From Allobrachymonas sp. (lineage in GTDB: Bacteria > Pseudomonadota > Gammaproteobacteria > Burkholderiales > Burkholderiaceae_C), in assembly GCA_030529505.1 (NCBI GenBank), contig JAUMWT010000001.1:146851-210850 (forward strand): DNA of 64,000 bases. The letters are read 5' to 3'. Positions 18,301 to 25,587 of the stretch are shown here, in pieces. A program made the translations under genes and the position numbers. The notes beneath the pieces were generated by a model that ran no database searches, was not told the DNA's origin, and saw nothing but the letters and a program-made list of their open reading frames with translations. How positions within the stretch are numbered: position 1 is the stretch's first letter; each line of letters begins with the position of its first letter.

Positions 18301-19597
18301 AAGCCTGCCGCAAAAGCCGCGCAGCCGCTTCGTGCCCCTGCCCGAAAGCGCCGCGCGCCTGGCCGCGCTGTTCAGCACGCCCGAAACCTTCGGCCAGGGC
18401 AGCCTGATCGACGCACTGCTGAAACAGGTCCGCGCCGAAACCAGCCTGGACGTGAAGCGCACCGACTTCAAGCTCGACATGCTGCCCGCCCACCTGTTCA
18501 TGAACTTTCGCGTCACCGACGAGCACGGCCGCCAGCTAGGGGCAGGACGCAACCTGGCCGCACTCAAGGCCGAGCTGGGCGGGCAGGCGCGCGGCGCATT
18601 TCAGGCGCTGGCTGCGCTCAAAACCGCGCGTCAGGCCGATGAGGGCGCAGCGCAAAAACAGGCTTCAGCGCCCGACCAGAAAGCGCCAGCAGCTATCAAA
18701 AAAGAAGCAAACGCTCCGGCTGAACAAGCCCCCGCATTGGCTGAGGATGCGCGCTACACCAGCTGGAGCTTTGGCGAGCTGCCCGAGCTGATGGAAATCC
18801 GCCGCAAGGGGCAAGTGCTGATCGGCTTTCCGGCCCTGGTAGATGCGGGCGACGCCGTCACGCTTGAAGTGTTTGACGAGCCCGAGATCGCCGCCGCCAA
18901 GCACCGAAGCGGCCTGCGCCGCCTGTTCGCGCTGCAAGTCAGGGATGCGCTCAAGTACCTCGAAAAAAACATCCCCGATCTGCAAAAAATGGCCGTGGCC
19001 TACATGAGCCTGGGCACGCTCGAAGAACTGCGCCAGCAGATCATCGACGTGGCGCTGGAGCGCGCCTTTCTGCTCGACCCGCTGCCCACGGACGAAGCCC
19101 GCTTCAAGCAGCGCGTGGAAGAAGGCCGCACGCGCCTGACGCTCATCGCCAACGAAGTGGCCCGCCTGGCCGCCACCGTGCTGGCCGAATATGCGCAGGC
19201 CGCGCGCAAGGTCAAAGACGCTGGCAAATCCGCCCCTGAAGCCGCCAAAGACGCCGCCGAGCAATTGCAGCGCTTGTTGCCCAAACACTTTCTCGCCCGC
19301 ACGCCCTGGGCCGAGCTGCAACACCTGCCGCGCTACCTCAAGGCCATCACCCTGCGTTTTGACAAGCTGCGCGCCGACCCCGCGCGCGACGCCCAGCGCA
19401 TGCTGGAGGCCCGCGCGCAGGAGCAACGCTTCTGGCGCCTGGTGACCGAACGCAAGGGCCAGCAAGACGCGCGCCTGCAAGAGCTGCGCTGGCTGCTCGA
19501 AGAACTGCGCGTGAGCTTTTTCGCGCAAGAGCTGCGCACGCCCCAGCCCGTGAGCATCAAGCGGCTGGAGAAAGTCTGGGCACAAATCGAGCGTTGA
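15350..19597 (+). CDS. hrpA: ATP-dependent RNA helicase HrpA
   Basis: A 1415-residue DEAH-box helicase. Walker A is CGETGSGKTTQ at 44-54, the DEAH box (LIIDEAHERS) is near 149, then TSATID, a helicase C domain ending QRAGRCGR, the HA2 and OB-fold regions, and a DUF3418 C-terminal half, which is the HrpA arrangement. E. coli HrpA acts in ribosome rescue and mRNA processing. No ATG fits the start; TTG at 15350 is the earliest codon and TTG at 15377 (after GCAGG) is an alternative. Two low-complexity insertions, at about residues 525-670 and 1085-1125, contain in-frame sequence resembling dispersed intergenic repeats. It follows the tgpA gene on the same strand. Confidence 0.94.
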   Translation: MFFAAAGARLATDITLTFPESLPVSARRAEIEAALRAHQVIIVCGETGSGKTTQLPKIALALGRGKLNAKPGEKGKLIGHTQPRRIAASSVAKRIAEELNTPLGKVAGYKVRFNDRLSPGASIKLMTDGILLAETQTDPLLKAYDTLIIDEAHERSLNIDFLLGYIKQILPRRPDLKVIVTSATIDAERFAKHFESIKGPAPVLMVSGRTYPMEQRWRPFEESRDYGLNEAIADAVDELWAGNASGDILVFLPGEREIREAADHLRAHLAHSPLTRTAEVLPLFARLSQAEQDRVFDAHGHRRIVLATNVAETSLTVPGIRYVIDAGTARVKRYSYRSKVEQLLVEPISQAAANQRAGRCGRVADGICIRLYDEKDFAGRPRFTDPEILRSSLAGVILRMKSLHLLGAGGRVEDFPFLQAPSGRAIADGYQLLTELGAVDEAGELTSLGQELARLPLDPRVGRMILAGRERGALREVLIIASALSVQDVRDRPLGQEAQADQQHAKFDDEKSEFNGYLRLWQWLHDARGGQAPRTRREMQAQIQGKQGSAPSKARAAVLPVAQRAAQALAAARAALGENAASPAAAATPSAPTHKLSNRQYENLLRQNYINVRRVREWRDIHTQLHTVVAEHRWKENARPAPGRPKPDAAPSGGSAIREAMERGGTFSAGYEAVHKSLLAGLLGNVGCKIEDGSNAHSPAHGGKPASNKSPGSSEYLGARGIKFHRHPGAHLSKKPGKWIVCAELVETTRLYGRGIASIEPQWLEEVGGHLLKKQLLDPHWEKKSGEAVALERATLYGLVVYSGRRMRYALADPAGARELLIREALVGGEWPDDWARALPFLPANRKLIAQVEAIEHKSRRQDVLVDEELIFAFYDQHLPEHISSGRELQAWYKQAAQAQPRLLMLSKEELMRHEAAGITTDAFPKIIRLGGVDCAARYLHAPGDAKDGLTVTVPLFVLNQVSEARSEWLVPGMLKEKIQALLKSLPQKPRSRFVPLPESAARLAALFSTPETFGQGSLIDALLKQVRAETSLDVKRTDFKLDMLPAHLFMNFRVTDEHGRQLGAGRNLAALKAELGGQARGAFQALAALKTARQADEGAAQKQASAPDQKAPAAIKKEANAPAEQAPALAEDARYTSWSFGELPELMEIRRKGQVLIGFPALVDAGDAVTLEVFDEPEIAAAKHRSGLRRLFALQVRDALKYLEKNIPDLQKMAVAYMSLGTLEELRQQIIDVALERAFLLDPLPTDEARFKQRVEEGRTRLTLIANEVARLAATVLAEYAQAARKVKDAGKSAPEAAKDAAEQLQRLLPKHFLARTPWAELQHLPRYLKAITLRFDKLRADPARDAQRMLEARAQEQRFWRLVTERKGQQDARLQELRWLLEELRVSFFAQELRTPQPVSIKRLEKVWAQIER
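17265..17350 (+). repeat. Dispersed-repeat sequence embedded in hrpA frame
   Basis: A GC-rich stretch with the pattern GCCCCCTCGGGGGGCAGCG ... GCGATGGAGCGTGGGGGC, encoding a linker-like peptide RPAPGRPKPDAAPSGGSAIREAMERGG. This pattern resembles a repeat I recall as common between genes in Comamonadaceae genomes. Here it keeps the reading frame inside a helicase linker. The family assignment rests on memory, not on a search. Confidence 0.55.
18660..18720 (+). repeat. Second possible dispersed-repeat remnant in hrpA frame
   Basis: The segment with GCGCCAGCAGCTATCAAAAA sits in a poorly conserved Ala/Lys-rich linker of HrpA. It resembles another intergenic repeat of Comamonadaceae (GCGCTAGCAGCTATCAAA type). 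Its codon and base use (an A-run) differs from the surrounding helicase sequence. Recognition is by memory only. Confidence 0.4.
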
Positions 19598-19793
19598 GAT
19601 CAGCGTTGATATCGCGAGCGCAGCTCAATTGTTGATGGCTATGGCTTGCACCGCGTGCCGCAGTGCGTAAACGCTTGGCCCACAAATTCCACGGCTGTCG
19701 GCCGCGCTCATCCTGGGCCACTGCTTCTTTTTCATGCAGCATTGAAAGCCATGCGTTTACCCCCGAAGCACTGCACTTGTTCCGGCACGCACT

Positions 19794-20363
19794 TTATAAA
19801 ACAAAGGGCACAAAGCGCTTGGTCTGGCGTTGGTAATCCTGATACGGCGCGCCGAAGTAGGCGCGGCATTCGGCCTCGTCGCGCAGGGCCGTGAGCCACA
19901 GCAGCACGCTGGCGGCGGCCACCAGCGCGGTGGTGAGCAGCGTGATGTTTTTGAGGTAAATCGCCCAGGCCAGATACAGCAGGGCCGCATACATGGGGTG
20001 GCGGATGTAGCGGTAGATGCCGTCGGTCACCAGTCGCTCGGTTTTTTCAAAGGGCAGCAACTCCAACTCCGAACGTTGGCCGCCCGCGTGGCCGCCTTTG
20101 CGGGTGAGCAAAAACACGGCGTAAATGGCCATGAGCAAAGACACCAGCAACAGCGCCCAAGAGATTTGCTGCCGCCAGCCAAACATGTCTTCATGCCAGC
20201 AATGGTGGTTGATCACCAGCAGCGCCAGCATGCATTCCCAGGCGAAAAAACGATAAAAGCCGTGCGCACGCGGGTTGCGCAGCGCATGGCGCGAAACCCA
20301 CAAGAAAAACAAGCTGCCTCCGGCAAACAGCAGCCCATCGAACATGCCTTCGTTCCAGTTCAT
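19794..20363 (-). CDS. Isoprenylcysteine carboxyl methyltransferase (ICMT)-family membrane protein
   Basis: A 189-residue integral membrane protein with about five helices. The C-terminal block GIYRYIRHPMYAALLYLAWAIYL ... RDEAECRAYFGAPYQDYQRQTKRFVP matches the SAM-binding region shared by ICMT and phospholipid methyltransferases (RHPxY, then E...FG..Y..Y...T.RF.P). Bacterial members methylate unknown, probably lipid or prenylated, substrates. It is convergent with hrpA and upstream of the resorcinol-type cluster's end, but 210 bases separate it from that cluster, so membership is uncertain. Confidence 0.85.
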   Translation of the reverse strand: MNWNEGMFDGLLFAGGSLFFLWVSRHALRNPRAHGFYRFFAWECMLALLVINHHCWHEDMFGWRQQISWALLLVSLLMAIYAVFLLTRKGGHAGGQRSELELLPFEKTERLVTDGIYRYIRHPMYAALLYLAWAIYLKNITLLTTALVAAASVLLWLTALRDEAECRAYFGAPYQDYQRQTKRFVPFVL

Positions 20364-20573
20364 GCCTATCCAACCGTTTACTAAGCGTTTATTTCTTCAA
20401 GATGCCCAATCCGCCGAGTGGGCAGACGGGTAGGCAGATGCGATAAGGGCCAAGGCCCCTTGCTGCTGCGCACCCGCCCCGCGACCGTGCCCCAAGCTCA
20501 CGAAGTGAGCTGCAAGCTGTGTGGTGCCGCACCCTTTGCCCGCTTGCACTTTGCAGCAGAGCCAGTAGGGCCA

Positions 20574-21413
20574 CTAAACACGCAGCCGGTGCAAATGCAG
20601 GCAGGCGCCTTTGGCGGGCAGCAGCAAGGCTGGCTCTGCATCACTGGCCGCGTGCTCAGTTTCCAGGCAGCGCCACAAGGCCGCATCGGCTTGCTGGGCA
20701 AGCCCCCCTGTGGCAACCGCTTCACTCGCGGTATCGCCAAGAGGCCCATTGCCACTTGGCTGCGCCTGCCAGCGGCCGCGCAGCAAGCAGTGACCGGCCC
20801 CATGCGCTGGCGCTGCCTGGCCTTGTGCCATCTTTGTAGCCTGGGCGCTTACACCTGTAAGCGAATCCGTCGCCAAACTGATCGCAGCATAGCGGCAAAT
20901 GCCGCTATCTCGCTCCAACGAGGCGCAAATCACGCGCCCAAAGCGTTTTTGCACCAATCCGAAGTGCGCCAATTGCAACAGATGCATCCAGACTTGCGCC
21001 TGCGGATGCGCCGTGCCGGGCAAGAAAAGGGTTTGCGCCAAGCCGGGCAACCAGGGCTTGAGCTGCACGCCCAGCAGTGCTGGCTGGCTGGCCAAAAAGT
21101 CAAAAGGCAACAGCAGGCCGTCACCCGTTCGCTGGGCCGCCAGCAAGCTTTCAGTTTCGGGCTGCGGGCCTTGCTGGCTGTGCCAGATCAGGGCCGTGGG
21201 GCCGGTGTTGGAAGATACAGCCCGCACCGTTTCGCACGCCGCTGCATCGGTAACTGCCTGCTCGTGCGCTAGCACATCCAAACAAGCCAGCAAAGCCAGG
21301 CTGGCCAGGGGGCTGGCCCGGCGCAAGGGTTGGCCGCTGCGCTGCAGCACAGCCCGTGCCAAATCCGACTGCGGCAGATGCGCCCGGGCATGGGCGGTGA
21401 TGAGAAAGCTCAT
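20574..21413 (-). CDS. Probable degenerate ketosynthase-like protein, last gene of the lipid cluster
   Basis: A 279-residue protein with no motif I can assign firmly. The pattern ALIWHSQQGPQ ... LLLPFDFLASQPALLGVQLKPWLPG resembles the part of beta-ketoacyl synthases before the active-site cysteine, but no ACTSS-like nucleophile is present. Its start overlaps the stop of the preceding ketosynthase by ATGA, so the two are probably translated together and may form a heterodimer, as chain-length-factor partners do. The opposite strand is also open over part of this region (20418-21272) but shows no family-like sequence. The function is inferred from context. Confidence 0.6.
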   Translation of the reverse strand: MSFLITAHARAHLPQSDLARAVLQRSGQPLRRASPLASLALLACLDVLAHEQAVTDAAACETVRAVSSNTGPTALIWHSQQGPQPETESLLAAQRTGDGLLLPFDFLASQPALLGVQLKPWLPGLAQTLFLPGTAHPQAQVWMHLLQLAHFGLVQKRFGRVICASLERDSGICRYAAISLATDSLTGVSAQATKMAQGQAAPAHGAGHCLLRGRWQAQPSGNGPLGDTASEAVATGGLAQQADAALWRCLETEHAASDAEPALLLPAKGACLHLHRLRV

Positions 21414-22684
21414 GCCCCACCCCGGCTCAGGATGCAGGCCGCAACGCTGCCGCCAAAACCCAGGCTGACGGCCAGCACATGCCGGGGCTGCAAGGCTTGG
21501 CGCACACGCACGGGCAGCAAGCCCAGTTCGGCATCGGGCTGCTCGCAGCCTGGTGTGGCCGGTATCTGCCCCTGTTGCAGGCAGGCCAGCAAGGCCGTGA
21601 TCTCGGCCAGGGTGCTGGCCCCCAGCGTGTGGCCCAGATAGGGCTTGAGCGAAAGCAGCGGCGGCACCTGTGTACCGAACACCTGCTGCAAGGCGCGCGC
21701 CTCGGCTGCGTCCGTGCTGCCAACGCCCGCTGCATGCAGCTTGAGCAAATCAATATCCGCTGCGCGCAAGCCCGCCTGCTGCAAGGCGGCTTGCAGCACC
21801 GCCGCAATGGGCTGGCCGCTGGGGTCTGGGCCAGTGAGCGAATACATGTCCGTGGCGCTGGCCCAGGCGGCCAAGCGCCACGGCTGGATTTCGCTTCTGC
21901 CTTTGTTACCGCTCTCGCTGCCTCCGTCTTTGCCATTCAGCCCTTGCCCCAAGCCAGGATCAGTGCTCAGCAACACTGCCGCAACTGCTTCGCCCAGCAC
22001 AAAGCCATTGCGATTGGCAGCCAAGGGGCGGCAGGCATCGGGCGAGAGCAGACCCAGGCTGTGAAAGCCATTGGCCGTGAGGCGGTTGTCGCATTCGGTA
22101 GCGATCACCAGCGCATGCTGCGACCAGCCATGCGCCAGCCAGTTGGCGGCAGCCTCCAGCGCCAGCATGGACGAGGTGCAAGCATGCGACACGCACTGCG
22201 GCAGCCCCTGCACGCCCAGCCACTGCATGCATTGCACCGCAAAGCTGGCGGCACCCGGCGGTAGGGTAGGTATTGGCTTCTCAGTGACGGCCGTTACTGA
22301 AACAGCACCCGCTGCCCTGCTATCGATTGCAGCATCAGCTGGCGTGGTCTGTGCAGCAGGCTGAGGGGGCTGACTCCAATCGGGTGTTTCGTACAAACCC
22401 ACCTGAAAAGACGAGCTGGCAAAAAACACCGGCAGATTGCGCCACTGGGCAACAGGCACGGCTGCGCGCAGATCAGCCACGCAAGCCCGCACGGCTGCTT
22501 CGGCCCGCTGCAACCACCTGCCTTGAAGCGGCATGCGGAAATAAGGGGAGCGTTCACCAGCAATCTGCCGCCAATCGTGCGCCGTTTGCCCAGCCAGCAT
22601 GGCGCTGGCCGCAGCGGCTGCGCTCAATCCCCGGGCCGAACAATGCCCCAGGCCAGCCAGGTAAACGGGTTGAAGCGATGGCAT
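21410..22684 (-). CDS. Beta-ketoacyl synthase (KAS I/II type) of the lipid cluster
   Basis: A 424-residue condensing enzyme. It keeps the complete triad: Cys169 in SHACTSSMLALEAAAN, His317 in LLKLHAAGVGSTDAAEA, and His352 in KPYLGHTLGAST, so it should be an active elongating ketosynthase. The first 140 residues are shorter on conserved motifs than FabF, with a Pro/Ala-rich loop at about 103-145. It follows the ACP gene in the same direction, separated by a mobile element, and overlaps the next gene by ATGA. The likely role is making the acyl chains used by the cluster's DarB-like enzyme. Confidence 0.85.
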   Translation of the reverse strand: MPSLQPVYLAGLGHCSARGLSAAAAASAMLAGQTAHDWRQIAGERSPYFRMPLQGRWLQRAEAAVRACVADLRAAVPVAQWRNLPVFFASSSFQVGLYETPDWSQPPQPAAQTTPADAAIDSRAAGAVSVTAVTEKPIPTLPPGAASFAVQCMQWLGVQGLPQCVSHACTSSMLALEAAANWLAHGWSQHALVIATECDNRLTANGFHSLGLLSPDACRPLAANRNGFVLGEAVAAVLLSTDPGLGQGLNGKDGGSESGNKGRSEIQPWRLAAWASATDMYSLTGPDPSGQPIAAVLQAALQQAGLRAADIDLLKLHAAGVGSTDAAEARALQQVFGTQVPPLLSLKPYLGHTLGASTLAEITALLACLQQGQIPATPGCEQPDAELGLLPVRVRQALQPRHVLAVSLGFGGSVAACILSRGGA

Positions 22685-22757
22685 GGCAAAACGAGTCGGT
22701 GAATGGATGGATTAGAGGCAGGACGAATCCATGCAACGAGCAGGCATCAAGTGCTAA

Positions 22758-22919
22758 GAGCCTGTTCAAAATCTCTGCACGGCGAGCAATCAAGCGGATT
22801 TGGGTGGTCTGCGGTGTTGCAAAACTTGCCAATAGCACGCACTATTGGCCGCGTTTTGCGCCTTGCATCCCATCCCAAACCGCTTTTTGCCCACTCACGC
22901 CGAGATCGTGAACAGGTTC
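22758..22919 (-). mobile_element. MITE-like element, copy 3 (best preserved)
   Basis: A 162-bp element in the orientation opposite to copies 1, 2 and 5. Its ends are GAGCCTGTTCAAAATCTC and GAGATCGTGAACAGGTTC, with an exact TAA duplication on both sides (22755-22757 and 22920-22922). The core hairpin is CCAATAG-TGCGTG-CTATTGG on the minus strand, longer than in copies 1 and 2 and with matching changes on both arms. It fills most of the 334-base gap between the ketosynthase and ACP genes, so it lies inside the lipid cluster. Confidence 0.9.
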
Positions 22920-23018
22920 TAAGCGGCTAATTGACTGCTGCGATTTGAAAATTTCAGGTGCCGCCCTTGATCTCGGCCACTGAGCCACTGAAATGCCAAC
23001 GCAATTGAACCCAGCGTT

Positions 23019-23309
23019 TTATTTCGTGCCCTGCCGAACCAACAGCCAGCTTTGCAAATGCGCGGCCAAGCTGTTGACGCTGCTCAGGATGCGGCGCGTT
23101 TCCTTGCTGTCGCTCAGGCGCAGGCCGTAGCGTTTTTGAATCGCCATCGAAATCTGCAAGGCATCGAGCGAATCGAAACCCAGCGCGCTGTCTGGCCCGA
23201 ACAGGGGCGCATCGTCGCCCAGGCTGGCCGGGTCGCCGTCGCGCTCGGCGGCTTCCAGGATCAGGGCTTTGAGTTCTTGCTTGAACGTAGAGAAATCAGG
23301 GCTTGGCAT
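23019..23309 (-). CDS. Acyl carrier protein of the lipid cluster
   Basis: A 96-residue phosphopantetheine-binding protein. The attachment site is Ser47 in ALGFDSLDALQISMAIQKRYG, the classic G-x-DSL motif followed by helix III. Charge is acidic around the site, as expected. It lies between the ABC permease and ketosynthase genes and probably carries the growing acyl or beta-ketoacyl chain (a DarC-like role). It is distinct from a housekeeping AcpP, with a longer N-terminus and a C-terminal basic end. Confidence 0.93.
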   Translation of the reverse strand: MPSPDFSTFKQELKALILEAAERDGDPASLGDDAPLFGPDSALGFDSLDALQISMAIQKRYGLRLSDSKETRRILSSVNSLAAHLQSWLLVRQGTK

Positions 23310-23345
23310 GGGAAGGGATTGTCCCTGAAAACCGGCCAGCTCCGC

Positions 23346-24587
23346 CTACAACTGCCGCCGCTGGCTCCAAACGTGCAGCAGCATGGCCGCAGCTAAGCTG
23401 GCCGCGGCAAACGCCAGCAAGCAAGCGGCCTGCAGCCACACATCGCCCACGCCGCCGTGGCGCAGCAGCACGGTATGAAAGCCTTCCAGCCCCCAGGCCA
23501 TGGGCGAAAGCCGCGCCAGCGTCTGCATGGCCGGTGGCATCAAAAACTGCGGCACCATGATGCCGCCCAGCGCCCCCATCAGGATGTTGCCCACCCCGCC
23601 GATGACCGTGGCCTGCTCGCTCGTTCGCACCAGGCTGGCGATGCACAGCGCCCAGCACACGGCGGCCAGACTCACGGCTGCGGCCACCAGCCACAGGGCC
23701 AGCCAGGCGCTGGCATTGCCCGGCAGCACCAGGCGGCTGCCGCCCAATGCCGGCACCAGATAGCGCCCCACCAGCAGCATCAGCAGGGCCTGCAATTGGT
23801 TGATGAGGAAAAACGGCAGCAGCTTGCCCGCCAGCAAGAGCGGGTACGACACGCCCTGGCTGCGCAGGCGCTGCAAGGTGCCCTGCTGCCGCTCGGTGAT
23901 GAAGACGGCCGCAATGGGCACGATGACGAAAAACATCGAAAAGATCAACCAGGCCGGCACGCTTTGCTGCACGGCGCTGGGCAGCGGGGCATCGGCCCCC
24001 TGCCCGTGCACGGCCACGGTTTGCAGTTGCTTTTTCCAGTCTTCGATGCGGATTTCGGGCAGGCCCGGCAAGCCGTAGCTGTGTTGCAGGCGCTCCACCA
24101 AGGCGGTGGCGCGCTGCGCGCCCAGCACGGCCAGGGTCTGGTCGCGAAAGGCCAGCTCCAGCCCGGGCGTGAGCGTGGGGTCGGCCAGCAGGCGCAAGGG
24201 TTGATCCAGCACAAAACCCTTGTTGGGCTTTTGCATCGATTCGCCAAAGCCAGCCGGTATCACCAGCACAAAGGCCTGCTGGCGCGCCTGCAGGCTGGCG
24301 GTGGCAGCGGCTTCGCTCGCCACCAGGCCCTGATAGCGCAAGCTGCTTTGATTGCGCAGGCGTTCGATGAAGGCGCTTGAGGCTTCGCTGCGATCCAGAT
24401 CGGCCACGGCATAGCCCAGATCCAGCGGCTTGTCGGGCGCAAAGGCGTCTTGCAGCGCCAGCGACATGATGAGGATGAAGATCGCCGGCATCACGAACAG
24501 GGCCAGCAGGCCGTGCTTGTCGCGCCACAGGGCGAGCCATTCTTTTTGCCAGAGCGCAAAAAGCTGATGAGTGATCTGCCGCATCAT
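23346..24587 (-). CDS. ABC-2 type exporter permease of the lipid cluster
   Basis: A 413-residue ABC-2 permease with one N-terminal membrane helix (LLALFVMPAIFILIMSLALQ), a periplasmic domain of about 170 residues, and five C-terminal helices (from WLIFSMFFVIVPIAAVF on), the layout of YhhJ/YbhS-type exporters. It is paired with the ATPase gene directly upstream (stop 24601), so the two form one exporter, probably for the lipid product. The double ATG at 24587/24584 is preferred; an in-frame ATG at 24611 would overlap the ATPase stop. Confidence 0.9.
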   Translation of the reverse strand: MMRQITHQLFALWQKEWLALWRDKHGLLALFVMPAIFILIMSLALQDAFAPDKPLDLGYAVADLDRSEASSAFIERLRNQSSLRYQGLVASEAAATASLQARQQAFVLVIPAGFGESMQKPNKGFVLDQPLRLLADPTLTPGLELAFRDQTLAVLGAQRATALVERLQHSYGLPGLPEIRIEDWKKQLQTVAVHGQGADAPLPSAVQQSVPAWLIFSMFFVIVPIAAVFITERQQGTLQRLRSQGVSYPLLLAGKLLPFFLINQLQALLMLLVGRYLVPALGGSRLVLPGNASAWLALWLVAAAVSLAAVCWALCIASLVRTSEQATVIGGVGNILMGALGGIMVPQFLMPPAMQTLARLSPMAWGLEGFHTVLLRHGGVGDVWLQAACLLAFAAASLAAAMLLHVWSQRRQL

Positions 24588-24600
24588 GATTCGCCCCGCT

Positions 24601-25539
24601 TCATGATCCATCCCGCAAAGAGCGTTGCGTCCATTGCATGAAGAGCTGCTCCAGATTCTGCTGCCCATAGCCCAGCGACAGCACCGCGCAGCCCCGGGCG
24701 GCCAGGGTTTGCAGCACATCGGCCAACACTGCGGCCAACTGAGCGGCCCCTGCTTGCAAGCGATAGCTGGCGGGGCCATCCACAGCCAGCGCGTACTGGG
24801 CCTGCCAGGCCGCGAGCAAATCGGCAGGCAAAGGCCGATCCAATTGCAGGCTCAGCGCAGGCTGCGCCTCTTGCAGCACCTGCTGCAAGCTGCCCTGCAG
24901 CAGCACGCGGCCGTGATCGATGATGGCGACCGTGTCGCACAGGGCCTGCACCTCGTCCATGTAGTGGCTGGTGTAGATCACGGCCTTGCCCGCCTGGCAA
25001 AGCGTGCGGATGGCATCGAGCAGAAAGTGGCGAGATTGCGGATCCACGCCCACCGTGGGCTCGTCCAGCAGCAGCAACTGCGGGTCGCCCAGCAAGCCAA
25101 TCGCCAGATTCAAACGGCGGCGCAAGCCGCCCGAGAGTTCGCGTGCCAGCTTGCCCGCCACTGCTTCCAGCTGGCAAAAGGCCAGGGCCTGCGCCAAACG
25201 TTCGGCCCGCAAAGCAGCCGCCACGCCCTGCACCCCGGCGAAAAAGGCCAGGTTCTCGCGCACGGTGAGCATGGGGTAAAAGGCATAGTCTTGCGGCACC
25301 AGCGCAATGGCCGTGGGCTGCGCCTGCCGCACTTGCTGCAGGCGCAGCCCCTTAAAACAGATGCTGCCTTGCTGCACAGGCAGGATGCCCGCGATCAGCG
25401 AAATCAAGGTGGTTTTGCCTGCGCCGTTGGGGCCCAGCAGCCCCAGGCAACTGCCCGCTGGCAGCTGCAAGCTCACACCGTGTAGCGCAGCTTGGGCGCT
25501 GCTGCGGTAGCGGTAGTGAAGGGCTTCAATGCTCAGCAT
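24601..25539 (-). CDS. ABC transporter ATP-binding protein of the lipid cluster
   Basis: A 312-residue nucleotide-binding subunit. Walker A is GPNGAGKTTL (about residues 36-45), the Q-loop is ALVPQDYAFYPMLTVRENL, the signature is LSGGLRRRLNLAIGLLGDP, Walker B is LLLLDEPTVGVDPQSR, and the switch His is in YTSHYMDEVQ. The C-terminal 90 residues are a variable regulatory region. ATG at 25539 is chosen over the upstream TTG at 25557. It pairs with the downstream ABC-2 permease. Confidence 0.94.
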   Translation of the reverse strand: MLSIEALHYRYRSSAQAALHGVSLQLPAGSCLGLLGPNGAGKTTLISLIAGILPVQQGSICFKGLRLQQVRQAQPTAIALVPQDYAFYPMLTVRENLAFFAGVQGVAAALRAERLAQALAFCQLEAVAGKLARELSGGLRRRLNLAIGLLGDPQLLLLDEPTVGVDPQSRHFLLDAIRTLCQAGKAVIYTSHYMDEVQALCDTVAIIDHGRVLLQGSLQQVLQEAQPALSLQLDRPLPADLLAAWQAQYALAVDGPASYRLQAGAAQLAAVLADVLQTLAARGCAVLSLGYGQQNLEQLFMQWTQRSLRDGS

Positions 25540-25587
25540 GGGCGAATCTTTGCGCAATCAACAGAACTAACGGTAAGCGGCCAGCAC

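Noticed and set aside
20389-20574. 61-codon minus-strand frame after the lipid cluster
   Set aside because: No conserved sequence or ribosome-binding site; probably chance.
20418-21272. Plus-strand frame of 284 codons over the last gene of the lipid cluster
   Set aside because: The minus-strand frame overlaps the ketosynthase gene by ATGA and fits the operon; the plus-strand protein is Cys/Arg-rich and unlike any family.
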